A DNA stretch of 64,000 nucleotides, taken from assembly GCF_029269835.1 (NCBI RefSeq), contig NZ_JARJBB010000002.1, forward strand, positions 310,001 through 374,000, read 5' to 3'. Source of the DNA: Streptomyces tropicalis (lineage in GTDB: Bacteria; Actinomycetota; Actinomycetes; Streptomycetales; Streptomycetaceae). Each line of letters starts with the position of its first letter. The first letter of the stretch is position 1. Of this stretch, positions 1-9,665 are shown in pieces. Position numbers and translations under genes: made by a program. The notes below the pieces were generated by a model. It saw only the letters and a list, made by a program, of their open reading frames with translations. It was not told where the DNA came from and made no database searches.

Positions 1-615
1 GTCGGCGATGGCGTCGGCCTCCTCCAGGTAGTGCGTGGCGAAGAGCACCGTGCGGCCCTGGTCGGCCTGTTCGCGCATGGTGGCCCAGAAGGCCTGGCGG
101 GCGGACACGTCCATGCCGGTGGTCGGCTCGTCCAGGACGATCAGGTCGCTGTCGCCGGCGGTGGCCAGGGCGAAGCGGACGCGCTGGGCCTGGCCGCCGG
201 AGAGCTTGTTGACCTTGCGGTCGGCGATCTCGGAGATGCCGGCGCGGGCCATCACGTCGCCGGCCGGGTAGCGCCTGGGGTGCAGGGCGCAGGCGAGCCG
301 CACCAGCTCGGCGACGGTGACGTCCTCCATCAGGCCCCCGCTCTGCAGCATGGCCCCCACCCGCCCGGTGACGATCGCCTCGCGGGGACCGGTGCCGAAG
401 ACGCTGACGGTGCCGCTGTCGGCCTGCTTGAGGCCGAGCAGCAGGTCGAGGGCGGTGGACTTGCCGGCGCCGTTCGGGCCGAGCAGCGCCACGGTCTCCC
501 CGGGGTGCAGGGTGAGCGTCAGCCCGTCCACGGCCCGTACGGCCCCGTAGGTCTTGGTCACCTGGTCGAACCCCACCACCGTGGTCGCGGCGGCGGTCTG
601 AGCTGTCGTCGTCAT
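1..615 (-). CDS. ABC transporter ATP-binding protein, DrrA-like (3' part cut by the window edge)
   Basis: ATPase of an exporter of the daunorubicin-resistance (DrrA/CcmA) type; it would energise a separate permease encoded beyond the left edge. The N-terminal 205 residues are visible: Walker A GPNGAGKST, signature LSGGQ followed by AQRVRFALA, Walker B LIVLDEPTTGMD and the H-loop region ATHYLEEAD. I take ATG at 615 (MTTTAQTAA); ATG at 624 (MDGMTTT) is equally possible. An operator-like palindrome lies about 60 nt upstream. The substrate cannot be told from the sequence. Family assignment is firm; a drug-export role is inference. Confidence 0.93.
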   Translation of the reverse strand, partial: MTTTAQTAAATTVVGFDQVTKTYGAVRAVDGLTLTLHPGETVALLGPNGAGKSTALDLLLGLKQADSGTVSVFGTGPREAIVTGRVGAMLQSGGLMEDVTVAELVRLACALHPRRYPAGDVMARAGISEIADRKVNKLSGGQAQRVRFALATAGDSDLIVLDEPTTGMDVSARQAFWATMREQADQGRTVLFATHYLEEADAIAD

Positions 616-675
616 GCCGTCCATGGTGGCCGCGGCGGGCGGACGGGCGGCAGTGTCGGCGGTCCTGACCGCCGG

Positions 676-689
676 ATGACAAATGTCAT
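676..689. promoter_or_regulatory. Operator-like palindrome upstream of the ABC ATPase gene
   Basis: ATGACA-aa-TGTCAT, two perfect 6-bp arms separated by 2 nt, 52 nt upstream of the farther possible start codon. Exporter operons of this type are often paired with a NarL/DesR-like two-component system, whose regulators bind short palindromes of this kind. The regulator is not in the window, so the role is inferred. Confidence 0.5.
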
Positions 690-709
690 GCGCACGGGGC
701 GGGTACGAC

Positions 710-750
710 GCGAGGGCACCCCGGTCCTCGGCGGACCGGGGTGCCCTCGC
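710..750 (-). terminator. Strong hairpin terminator after the peptidoglycan-binding-like gene
   Basis: An 18-bp perfect stem (710-727 with 733-750) around the loop TCGGC, 30 nt past the stop codon of the minus-strand gene that ends at 781. There is no U-tract, as is usual for Streptomyces terminators. Confidence 0.85.
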
Positions 751-780
751 AGGCGGTGGGGGCCGGCGCCCCGGCAGGCC

Positions 781-2949
781 CTAGTTCGGGTTGGCGCCGA
801 TGACGCCGACCCGGTTGGTCGAGCTCAGCAGGGCCGGGCGCAGGGCGCCGATGACGTCCTGGGGGGTGACGGCGGTCTTCGCGCCGGTGCCCCGGGTGAT
901 CAGCACGCCGTCGAAGGTGCTGCCGTACAGCTGCTTCAGCGCGTTCGTGTCGTAGTACTCGACGAGCTTGCCGTCGACCGCCTTGACGCCGAGGAACTTC
1001 CACAGCGACTTCTGCGGGCTGAAGGCGACCGTGTGCAGGCCGTCGGCGGACTTCACCATGACCTTCCCGGACATCGCGGGCTGCGCGAAGACCTTCATCA
1101 TCCGGTCGACCTCGGCGTTCGGGACCGTCGGCTGCCGGGTCGTGGTGGGCAGCGACACGGCACCGGGGGCGCCCGTCTCCACCTCGGTCCGGTACGCCTG
1201 CTCGACCGCGCGGACGGAGGCGGCGGCGTCGATGCCCTTGCCCGCCTTGCCGTAGACCGGGACGGCCCGGCCGGGCTCGAACTTGACGGTGCCCTCGACG
1301 GAGGACCCGGCGCCGCCGGACACGCTCTGCAGGGCGGCCTGGAGCTTCTCCTCGTCGACCGGCATGACCGGCTCGACCGCGCGCTGGTTGCCGAACAGCG
1401 ACCCGATCACGGAGACGGGGTTGTAGTCGCTCTGCGCGGCCGCGCTGGCCGTGGCCTGGGTGTCGAACTGGAGACCGGCCCGGTCCGGCCGCAGGGTGAC
1501 GGTCCGGCCCTCGACGGACAGCTTCAGCGGGTCGTTCACCCGCTTGCCGAAGGCGTCGTCGAGCTTCTTCACGGCGTCGTCGCGGGTGCCGCCGCCGATG
1601 TCCACGCCGAGCACGGTGGTGCCCTTGGGCACGTCGGAGTGGTTCATCAGCAGCCCGGCGCCGTAGGCGAGGCCGGCGAGGACGACCACGGCGCCGCCGA
1701 TCAGGGGCAGCTTGCCGCGGCCCTTCTTCCTGGGCGCCGAGGCGCTCGGCCCGGACCGCTTCGGGGGCTTCTGCCCGGCGGCGCCCTCGGTGCCGGGGGC
1801 GAACGGCGTGCCGGCGCCACCCGGCACCACGGGGATCCCGCTGGTCACGGTGTGCCCGGAGACGTTGTCCGGGCGGGGGCCGTAGCCCGGGGTGCCCTCG
1901 GGGGCGGGCTTCTGCGGGGTGAGGATCGCGGTGTCGTCGCTCATCCCGGCGCCCGGGTGCCCGGGAGTGCCGCCGGTGCCGGCCGTGCGGCCGCCGCCGG
2001 GGGGCGGGGCCATCGGGCCGGTGCCGGTGACCGGACCGCCGGTCGGTCCGGACGGGCCCTGCCCGCCGAAGCCGGCGGGGCCGTCCTGGCTGCCGAAGGG
2101 GGACGCGCCACCGGGGCGGGACGGGCCGTTCGGGCGGGCCCGGCCGGCCGTGCCGTCGCCGCGTTCGTTCTCCGCGAAGTACGGCAGGTCGTCGCGGCGC
2201 GCTTCGCCGCCGGACCGGGAGCCGCCGCCCAGCGGGCCGGAGGACAGCGCCTCGGTCATGTCGAAGGAGCCCGTGCCGCCGCCGTGGCCCGGGGCGACGG
2301 GGCCGCCGGTGGCACCGGGCAGACCGGCGCCGGTGGTGGACCCGGGGCGGGCGCCGTTCGCACCGCCGGGCCGGGCACCGCCCGGCGCGTTCATCGAACC
2401 GACCACACCGCCCGGGCGGCCGCCCGGAGCGCTCGGTCCGGGGATGCCGGAGCCGGAGCCGGCCGGCGAGGATCCGGACGCGGGAGCGCCCGAAGCGCCG
2501 GGCAGACCGGCGCCGTTGGTGGAGCCGCCGCCCGGAGCGGCCTTGGCGGGCCCGGACTTGCGGGGCGCGAACCAGTCGCTGGTCGGCTTGTCCTCGGCCG
2601 GGGCGTCCGGTTCGGCGGGCGGCTCGTCCACCGGGGCGGCGGCCGGGACGGTGAGACCGGACGGGGTGGCGGCGCCGGTTTCGCGCGCGCCGCCCGTCCC
2701 GTCCTCCGGCTCCGCGACGGTCTTGCGCACGACGACCGGCGGGATGGGCCGCGACCCGGGGATGTTGATCCGGATCCGGGTGGTCAGCGTGGTCTCGGTC
2801 TTGCGTTCCTCCGGCTGCGCGGCCGAACGGCCCGCGTCCGCGCCGCCGTCGGAGACGGCGGGCGTGCCGTACGGCGGGGTCCCCGAGGGGTACGCGGCGC
2901 CACCGCGCCCGTTGGGCCCGGAGGACGGAGTGTCAGTTTCACGGCTCAA
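781..2949 (-). CDS. Membrane-anchored peptidoglycan-binding-like (PG_binding_4/VanW-associated) protein
   Basis: A 722-aa protein. Residues 1 to about 410 are Pro/Gly/Ala-rich, low complexity and probably a disordered cytoplasmic arm. One transmembrane helix follows at about 413-435 (LPLIGGAVVVLAGLAYGAG), then an extracytoplasmic part with VLGVDIGGGTRDDAVKKL and VTLRPDRAGLQFD, typical of the repeat domain found next to VanW domains. No VanW domain is visible, so it is probably a wall-associated structural or binding protein. The start is TTG at 2949, set by GGAG 8 nt upstream. Function is inferred from the domain only. Confidence 0.75.
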   Translation of the reverse strand: MSRETDTPSSGPNGRGGAAYPSGTPPYGTPAVSDGGADAGRSAAQPEERKTETTLTTRIRINIPGSRPIPPVVVRKTVAEPEDGTGGARETGAATPSGLTVPAAAPVDEPPAEPDAPAEDKPTSDWFAPRKSGPAKAAPGGGSTNGAGLPGASGAPASGSSPAGSGSGIPGPSAPGGRPGGVVGSMNAPGGARPGGANGARPGSTTGAGLPGATGGPVAPGHGGGTGSFDMTEALSSGPLGGGSRSGGEARRDDLPYFAENERGDGTAGRARPNGPSRPGGASPFGSQDGPAGFGGQGPSGPTGGPVTGTGPMAPPPGGGRTAGTGGTPGHPGAGMSDDTAILTPQKPAPEGTPGYGPRPDNVSGHTVTSGIPVVPGGAGTPFAPGTEGAAGQKPPKRSGPSASAPRKKGRGKLPLIGGAVVVLAGLAYGAGLLMNHSDVPKGTTVLGVDIGGGTRDDAVKKLDDAFGKRVNDPLKLSVEGRTVTLRPDRAGLQFDTQATASAAAQSDYNPVSVIGSLFGNQRAVEPVMPVDEEKLQAALQSVSGGAGSSVEGTVKFEPGRAVPVYGKAGKGIDAAASVRAVEQAYRTEVETGAPGAVSLPTTTRQPTVPNAEVDRMMKVFAQPAMSGKVMVKSADGLHTVAFSPQKSLWKFLGVKAVDGKLVEYYDTNALKQLYGSTFDGVLITRGTGAKTAVTPQDVIGALRPALLSSTNRVGVIGANPN

Positions 2950-3107
2950 GGCAGGTTCTCCCGGTTGGCTCCACCGCCCCGCGCGACCTCAGCTGCGGGC
3001 GGCTCGGCGGCGCGCACCACCATACTGGCCACTTCTGGCCCGTATCCCGCGACCACCGGGGAAACCCACACCGGACCCGCACGGGCACCGTGGTGAGAAG
3101 TGGTACG

Positions 3108-3524
3108 TCACTTGCCAAGTCGGGCGCCGCCGCCGTCCGTCGGGCGCCCCCGGCCCAGAGTGGCGCAGATCACAGCAAGTGCCATGCCGCCCAGCAGGAA
3201 CAGGTACGAGCCGCCGCCCGCGGCGAAGAGGAAGTCGCCCTCGGGGCGGCTGGCGGTGAGCAGGACGACGGCGACCATCCAGCCGACGGCGGACGCCGCG
3301 GCTCCGGCGCGGCCGCCGGCGGCCCGGGCTCCGCCGAGGAAGAGACCGGCGGCACCGGCGAGGGCGAGCAGCAGCCCGCCGGGGAACCAGGCGGCCTGCA
3401 CCAGCGCGCCGGCCAGTCCGACCGCCGCGCCGAGCACGAAGAGCCCCAGGTAGGCGGCGGCGCGGCCGGGTGACGGCGGCCGCAGCGGCTGGGCCACCAG
3501 GGGTCCGCGGTCCGCTCCGCTCAC
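3108..3524 (-). CDS. DUF6113-type small integral membrane protein
   Basis: A 138-aa protein with about four hydrophobic segments ([72 protein letters not shown]) and a basic tail. The GTG start at 3524 overlaps the mshB stop by 4 nt (GTGA), so the two genes are translationally coupled. A larger frame runs through this region upstream of 3524, but it is antisense noise inside mshB. I recall this gene next to mshB in other Streptomyces; its function is unknown. Confidence 0.8.
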   Translation of the reverse strand: MSGADRGPLVAQPLRPPSPGRAAAYLGLFVLGAAVGLAGALVQAAWFPGGLLLALAGAAGLFLGGARAAGGRAGAAASAVGWMVAVVLLTASRPEGDFLFAAGGGSYLFLLGGMALAVICATLGRGRPTDGGGARLGK

Positions 3525-4411
3525 GACGCCTCCCCGAGGCCGGCGAACAGGTCGCTCCCGTGCCCGTCCGCGCCCTCCCCGCGCACCAGCTCGTAGTACT
3601 CGGTGGTGAACAGCGGCTGCGCCAGCCGGTTGGAGAGCGCGAAGTACGGGGCGGCGACCTCGATCTGGGTGGCGTGTGCACGCATCGCGGCGGCCTTGGC
3701 GGCGGCGTACGCGGTGCCGTCGACGGCGGTGGTGATGCGCTCGGCCGGCACCACGCCGGGCACGTCGCCGACGGAGGCCGCCTTGTCGAAGGGCAGGCCG
3801 GGCAGCTCGCCCTCCAGCAGGGCGAAGGCGGCCTCGGCGACGTCGCGCGGCACGCGGTTCCAGTAGACCCGGGCGATCCGCCAGGGAGCGCCCAGGCCGG
3901 GCCCGAACGCCGGGTCGGCGGCCAGGTCGGCGGCGCGCATCGCGATGCGGTGGGCCTGGATGTGGTCGGGGTGGCCGTAGCCGCCGTGGTCGTCGTAGGT
4001 GACGAGGACCTGGGGGCGCACCTCGCGGACGACCTCGACCAGGTGGGCGGCCGCCGCGTCGACGTCGGCCTGCCAGAGGCAGCCCGGGTCGTCGTTGTCG
4101 GCGAGGCCCGTCATCCCGGAGTCCTGGTAGCGGCCGGCGCCGCCGAGCAGGCGGACGTCGTCGACGCCCAGCTCGCGGGCGGCGTCGGCGAGCTCCCGGT
4201 GGCGGTGGGCGCCGAGCGCCGCGCCGGCCAGGTGCCCGAGCTCGGGCGGGATGACCTCGCCGCGCTCGCCGAGGGTGCACGTGACCAGGGTCACCCGGGC
4301 CCCCTCGGCCGCGTAGCGGGCCATGGTCGCGCCGTTGTTGATCGACTCGTCGTCCGGGTGCGCGTGCACCAGGAGCAGACGCCGGGCGGGCAGTTCCGTC
4401 ATGGTCCCCAC
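3521..4411 (-). CDS. mshB: N-acetyl-1-D-myo-inositol-2-amino-2-deoxy-alpha-D-glucopyranoside deacetylase (MshB)
   Basis: Zinc-dependent deacetylase of mycothiol biosynthesis; it removes the acetyl group from GlcNAc-Ins in the cytoplasm. The LmbE-fold signature is clear: HAHPDDES at residues 16-23 (metal ligands His18 and Asp21, catalytic Asp20) and a downstream [11 protein letters not shown] supplying the third metal ligand. The length of 296 aa fits the family. The start is GTG 4411 or ATG 4402; the difference is three residues. It overlaps the downstream DUF6113 gene by 4 nt. Its presence supports an actinobacterial host. Confidence 0.95.
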   Translation of the reverse strand: MGTMTELPARRLLLVHAHPDDESINNGATMARYAAEGARVTLVTCTLGERGEVIPPELGHLAGAALGAHRHRELADAARELGVDDVRLLGGAGRYQDSGMTGLADNDDPGCLWQADVDAAAAHLVEVVREVRPQVLVTYDDHGGYGHPDHIQAHRIAMRAADLAADPAFGPGLGAPWRIARVYWNRVPRDVAEAAFALLEGELPGLPFDKAASVGDVPGVVPAERITTAVDGTAYAAAKAAAMRAHATQIEVAAPYFALSNRLAQPLFTTEYYELVRGEGADGHGSDLFAGLGEAS

Positions 4412-4444
4412 CCTACGAGGCGGCGGCGCCCCGGACGCGCAGGG

Positions 4445-4639
4445 TCAGAACTTGAGGCTGCCGATCATCCCCGCGATGTTGGTGGTCAGCTCGTGGATCG
4501 TGGGCGCGACCGTGGAGGACGCGAGATAGAACCCGAGGAGCATGCACACGATGGCGTGGCCGGCCTTCAATCCCGACTTCTTGATCAGCAGGAAGACGAT
4601 GATCGCCAGCAGCACCACCGCCGAAATCGAGAGTGCCAC
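4445..4639 (-). CDS. Small conserved membrane protein (64 aa)
   Basis: One N-terminal transmembrane helix (ISAVVLLAIIVFLLI), the basic linker KKSGLKAGHA, then a second hydrophobic stretch (IVCMLLGFYLASSTVAPTI) and a short polar tail. The GTG start at 4639 has the strong ribosome site GGAGGTGA about 6 nt upstream. Similar small proteins occur on Streptomyces chromosomes and integrative elements. I cannot assign a function. It is transcribed in the same direction as mshB, 33 nt away, and may share its transcript. Confidence 0.8.
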   Translation of the reverse strand: MALSISAVVLLAIIVFLLIKKSGLKAGHAIVCMLLGFYLASSTVAPTIHELTTNIAGMIGSLKF

Positions 4640-4815
4640 GGCGGCTCACCTCCAAAGATCCCAGGACACGGGGGGTCGGACGATGGGGGCAGATAAATCC
4701 ATTCAGCGCGCAGCAGGTTCATACCCACTATGCGCTAACGATCATAACTATCCGTACGTGCGCATCGGTCGGCGCACGGCCGCACAAGGGGGCGCATGGC
4801 CAATATGGTCGGGGC

Positions 4816-6933
4816 ATGACGACCGAGCCTGTCTCCTTCCCCCGGCGCCACGCGCGGACCCAGCGGTTCACGCTCGGTGCCCCGCGTGCGTTCACCGTGT
4901 CCCCGGACGCGTCCCGGGTCGCGTTCCTGCGCTCGAACTCCGGCACGGACCGGGCCAATTCCCTGTGGGTCCTGGATCCGGCGGGCGGTGGGGAGCGCGT
5001 GGCCGCCGACCCGCGCGCCCTCCTCGGCGGCGCCGCGGAGGACCTGCCCGCCGAGGAGCGGGCGCGTCGCGAGCGCAGCCGTGAGGGGGGCGCCGGCATC
5101 GTCGGGTACGCCACCGACGCGGCCGTGGAACTGGCCGCGTTCGCCCTGTCCGGGCGGCTGTTCACGGCCGAGCTGCGGGCCGGCACGGCGCGTGAACTGC
5201 CCGTCCCCGGGCCGGTGATCGACCCGCGTCCGGCGCCGGACGGGAGGCACGTGGCCTACGTCTGCGGCGGCGCCCTGCGGGTGGTGGGCGCCGAGGGCGA
5301 CGGCGACCGCGCGCTCGCCGAGCCGGAGTCGGACGAAGTCTCCTACGGGCTGGCCGAGTTCATCGCGGCCGAGGAGATGGGCCGGTCGCGGGGCTTCTGG
5401 TGGGCCCCGGAGTCGGACCGGCTGCTGGTGGCGCGGGTGGACGGCGCGCCGGTGCAGCGGTGGTGGATCTCCGATCCGGCGCATCCCGGGCGCGAGCCGC
5501 AGCGGGTCGCCTATCCGGCGGCGGGCACCCCCAACGCGGACGTGCGGCTGTTCGTGGTCGGCCTGGACGGGACCCGCACGGAGGTGGCCTGGGACCGGGA
5601 GCGGTACCCGTATCTGGCGCATGTGCACTGGTCGGAGGCGGGTGCTCCGCTGCTGCTCGTACAGGCGCGGGACCAGCTCAGCCAGCTCTACCTGGCGGTG
5701 GACCCGGCGTCGGGCGCGACGCGGATGGTGCACGCGGACGAAGATCCAACATGGCTTGATCTTTTCCCTGGGGTGCCCTGCTGGACCCCGTCCGGGCGGC
5801 TCGTGCGCATCGCCGACGAGGGGGGCGCGCGCGTGCTGGCGGTCGGCGAACGCCCTTTGACCGGAGCGCAGTTGCACGTCCGCGCGGTGCTGGACGTGTC
5901 GGACGACGACGTGCTGGTCGCCGCCTCGGCGGGCGAGGAGGCGGCCGTGCCGGAAATCGGCGAGGTGCACGTCTACCGGGTCAGCGAGCTCGGCCTGGAG
6001 CGCGTATCGCAGGAGCCCGGCGTGCACTCGGCGGTGCGCGCCGGAAGCGTGACCGTACTGGTGTCCGCAGACCTCGACCGGCCGGGTGCCCGGGTGCGGG
6101 TGCTGCAGGGCGGCAAGGAGGTCGCCACCATCGCCTCCCATGCGGAAGATCCCGTTTTGTCCCCGCGCGTGACGCTCACACAGGGGGGCGCACGTCGAAT
6201 CCCGTGCGCCGTGCTTATGCCTACGGACTACCCCGGTGACACTCCCCTGCCGGTCCTCATGGACCCCTACGGCGGCCCGCACGGCCCCCGGGTGGTCGCC
6301 GCGCACAACGCCCACCTGACCTCCCAGTGGTTCGCCGACCAGGGCTTCGCGGTGGTCGTCGCCGACGGCCGCGGCACCCCGGGCCGCTCCCCCGCCTGGG
6401 AGAAGGCGGTCCACCACGACTTCACGGTCAGCCTCGACGACCAGATCGAGGCCCTGCAGGACCTCGCCACGCGCCACCCGCTGGACCTGTCCCGGGTGGC
6501 GATCCGCGGCTGGTCCTACGGCGGCTACCTGGCGGGCCTGGCCGTCCTGCGCCGCCCCGACGTCTTCCACGCGGGCATCGCCGGCGCACCGGTCACCGAC
6601 TGGCGGCTGTACGACACCCACTACACGGAGCGCTACCTCGGCGACCCGGCCCGCTCCCCGGAGGCGTACGCGCACAGCTCCCTGGTCACCGACGACGGCC
6701 TGTCCGCCCCGGCCGAGCCGCACCGGCCGCTGATGGTCGTGCACGGCCTGGCCGACGACAACGTGGTGGTCGCGCACGCCCTGCGGCTGTCCTCCGCCCT
6801 GCTCGCCGCGGGCCGCCCGCACGAGGTCCTCCCCCTCTCCGGGGTCACCCACATGACGCCCCAGGAGCAGGTCGCGGAGAACCTGCTGCTGCTCCAGGTG
6901 GACTTCCTGAAGCGGTCGCTGGGGCTGGTCTAG
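4816..6933 (+). CDS. S9-family serine peptidase (dipeptidyl-peptidase IV-like)
   Basis: A 705-aa prolyl-oligopeptidase-type enzyme: an N-terminal beta-propeller (DPPIV_N, about 1-430) and a C-terminal alpha/beta hydrolase domain (about 460-705). The nucleophile is Ser567 in GWSYGGYL; the acid Asp lies in VHGLADDNVV and the catalytic His in SGVTHMTPQE. No signal peptide is visible, so it is probably cytoplasmic and cleaves short peptides. ATG 4816 is chosen because the protein family starts near MTTEPVSFPRR; the frame is open further upstream but without coding character. Its position beside two peptide importers suggests a shared peptide-use theme (inference). Confidence 0.93.
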   Translation: MTTEPVSFPRRHARTQRFTLGAPRAFTVSPDASRVAFLRSNSGTDRANSLWVLDPAGGGERVAADPRALLGGAAEDLPAEERARRERSREGGAGIVGYATDAAVELAAFALSGRLFTAELRAGTARELPVPGPVIDPRPAPDGRHVAYVCGGALRVVGAEGDGDRALAEPESDEVSYGLAEFIAAEEMGRSRGFWWAPESDRLLVARVDGAPVQRWWISDPAHPGREPQRVAYPAAGTPNADVRLFVVGLDGTRTEVAWDRERYPYLAHVHWSEAGAPLLLVQARDQLSQLYLAVDPASGATRMVHADEDPTWLDLFPGVPCWTPSGRLVRIADEGGARVLAVGERPLTGAQLHVRAVLDVSDDDVLVAASAGEEAAVPEIGEVHVYRVSELGLERVSQEPGVHSAVRAGSVTVLVSADLDRPGARVRVLQGGKEVATIASHAEDPVLSPRVTLTQGGARRIPCAVLMPTDYPGDTPLPVLMDPYGGPHGPRVVAAHNAHLTSQWFADQGFAVVVADGRGTPGRSPAWEKAVHHDFTVSLDDQIEALQDLATRHPLDLSRVAIRGWSYGGYLAGLAVLRRPDVFHAGIAGAPVTDWRLYDTHYTERYLGDPARSPEAYAHSSLVTDDGLSAPAEPHRPLMVVHGLADDNVVVAHALRLSSALLAAGRPHEVLPLSGVTHMTPQEQVAENLLLLQVDFLKRSLGLV

Positions 6934-6943
6934 GTCGTGTCCG

Positions 6944-6974
6944 CCCGTCCCTGCCGGGGTCCGGCAGGGACGGG
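6944..6974 (+). terminator. Hairpin terminator after the S9 peptidase gene
   Basis: A 14-bp perfect stem (6944-6957 with 6961-6974) and a 3-nt loop, starting 11 nt after the stop codon. Confidence 0.8.
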
Positions 6975-7000
6975 TCCGCTCCCGTTGCCCGTCGCCGCCG

Positions 7001-7435
7001 TTGCCGGCGCGCGGGTTCGGCGAGCCGGGTCCCCTGCGGGAGGAACTGAGCCCCGGGGACCGGGTGACCGGCACCCTCTGGCGGGGCGGCGTCGTCCGCA
7101 TCGCGCGCGGCGGCGTCCGGCAGGCCACCTCCGAGGAGCCGCGCGACGAAGCGCAGATGACCGCCGCGGTCGGCACGGCGTCCGGGCTCCTCGCGGCCCT
7201 CACCGCCGTCTTCGGTGCCGTGCGCCTGGTGCGGCCGCGCCGCAGCGAGCCCATCCCCTGGGCGCTGCTCGGCAGGCCGTCGGGCCTCACCGCCGTCGCG
7301 GTCTGCTTCGGCACGGGGTTCCTCGCGCTGTGGCCGGGCCTGCCGTGGTGGGTGGTGCCCGTCGTGGCCGCCCCCGGCGCGGGGTCGGTGGCCGTGCTGC
7401 TGTACCGGCACCGGCGGTCGGCGCCCGGGGTGTGA
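7001..7435 (+). CDS. Doubtful small membrane protein, possibly the 3' remnant of a longer gene
   Basis: The frame encodes about 144 aa from TTG 7001 or about 123 aa from GTG 7064. It has GDRVTGTLWRGGVVRIARGG, then two hydrophobic segments (ASGLLAALTAVFGAVRLV and GLPWWVVPVVAAPGAGSVAVLLY) and a basic end. Third-position G+C looks coding. There is no convincing ribosome site, and the beginning looks like the middle of a domain, as if the N-terminus had been lost. It lies between two hairpin terminators, so a promoter would have to be internal. No function is assigned. Confidence 0.4.
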   Translation: MPARGFGEPGPLREELSPGDRVTGTLWRGGVVRIARGGVRQATSEEPRDEAQMTAAVGTASGLLAALTAVFGAVRLVRPRRSEPIPWALLGRPSGLTAVAVCFGTGFLALWPGLPWWVVPVVAAPGAGSVAVLLYRHRRSAPGV

Positions 7436-7468
7436 CGGGCAGCGCCCGCGGACCCCCTCCGGGACGGC

Positions 7469-7504
7469 GACGGGCCGGGGCCGCGTGGTGCGCCCCGGCC
7501 CGTC
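7469..7504. terminator. Bidirectional hairpin terminator
   Basis: A 13-bp perfect stem (7469-7481 with 7492-7504) with a 10-nt loop, between the plus-strand frame ending at 7435 and the minus-strand importer operon ending at 7613. Confidence 0.75.
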
Positions 7505-7612
7505 CACGGCACCCGCACGGCCGTACGTCCACCAGCGTGGCGTGTCCACATATCGGGACCGCGTCGGTCAAGTTGCCTGCGTGTTAATGAGGTTGGCCCG
7601 GGCCGCTGCCGC

Positions 7613-8666
<1,054 letters not shown>

Positions 8667-8674
<8 letters not shown>

Positions 8675-9659
8675 GGAGGCACTCCCTCCAGAAGTGGCAG
8701 GCGCTCGCCCGCTCCCCCTCCTCGGCTCCCGGCCCCTGGACGGCCTGCAGCGGCGGCACGTCGGTGCGGCACACGTCCCGGGCCAACGGGCAGCGCGGGT
8801 GGAACGCGCAGCCGGGCGGCACCCGGGTGAGGCTGGGCGGCATGCCCTGGATGGCGTACAGCTCGCGGCCCTTGAGGTCCAGGCGCGGGATGGAGTCCAG
8901 CAGGCCGCGGGTGTAGGGGTGCGCGGGCGCCTTGTACAGGTCGTGCACGGGCGCCGTCTCCACGATCCGGCCCGCGTACATCACCGCGATCCGGTCGGCG
9001 ACGTCGGCGACCACGCCCAGGTCGTGGGTGATGAGGACCAGGCCCATGCGGTACTCGCGCTGCAGCTCGGCCAGCAGGTCCATCACCTGGGCCTGCACGG
9101 TCACGTCGAGGGCGGTGGTCGGCTCGTCGGCGATGACGAGCGCCGGCTCCAGGGCCAGCGCCATGGCGATCATGATGCGCTGGCGCATGCCCCCGGAGAA
9201 CTGGTGCGGGTAGTCGCCCACCCGCTGGGCGGCGGCGGGGATGCGCACCCGGTCCATCAGCTCCACCGCCCGCAGCCGTGCGTCCCGGCGGGACATGCCG
9301 CGGTGCACGGTGAACATCTCGCCGAGCTGGTCGCCCACGGTCAGCACCGGGTTGAGGGCGGACAGCGAGTCCTGGAAGATCATCGCCATCTCCGCGCCCC
9401 GGACCCGGCGCCGCTCCTCCTCCTTGAGGCGGAGCAGGTCGCGGCCCTGGAACAGGACCCGGCCGCCGGTGATCCGGCCGGGCGGCGTGTCCAGGATGCC
9501 CATGACGGCCTGCGCGGTCACCGACTTGCCCGAGCCGGACTCCCCGAGCACGGCGAGCGTCTCTCCCGCGTCCACCCGGTAGGAGACGCCGTTGACGGCA
9601 TGGGCGACGCCGTCCCGGGTGCCGAACTCCACGTGCAGGTCGTGCACTTCGAGCAGCAC
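8667..9659 (-). CDS. Oligopeptide ABC importer ATPase, OppD-type (operon 2)
   Basis: A 330-aa ATPase with Walker A GESGSGKS, signature [16 protein letters not shown], Walker [13 protein letters not shown] and an oligo_HPY C-terminus with the cysteine series [14 protein letters not shown]. The GTG start at 9659 is preceded by GAGGTGAG and lies 6 nt after the stop of the permease gene. Its 3' end overlaps the next ATPase by 8 nt. It forms the nucleotide-binding heterodimer with the neighbouring OppF-type protein. Confidence 0.92.
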
Positions 9660-9665
9660 GGCGGC

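Noticed and set aside
31..3096. A 1021-codon open frame on the plus strand
   Set aside because: It is the antisense shadow of the ABC ATPase and the peptidoglycan-binding-like gene; it is rich in Gly/Ala/Arg/His with no domain, and the opposite strand has clear motifs and ribosome sites.
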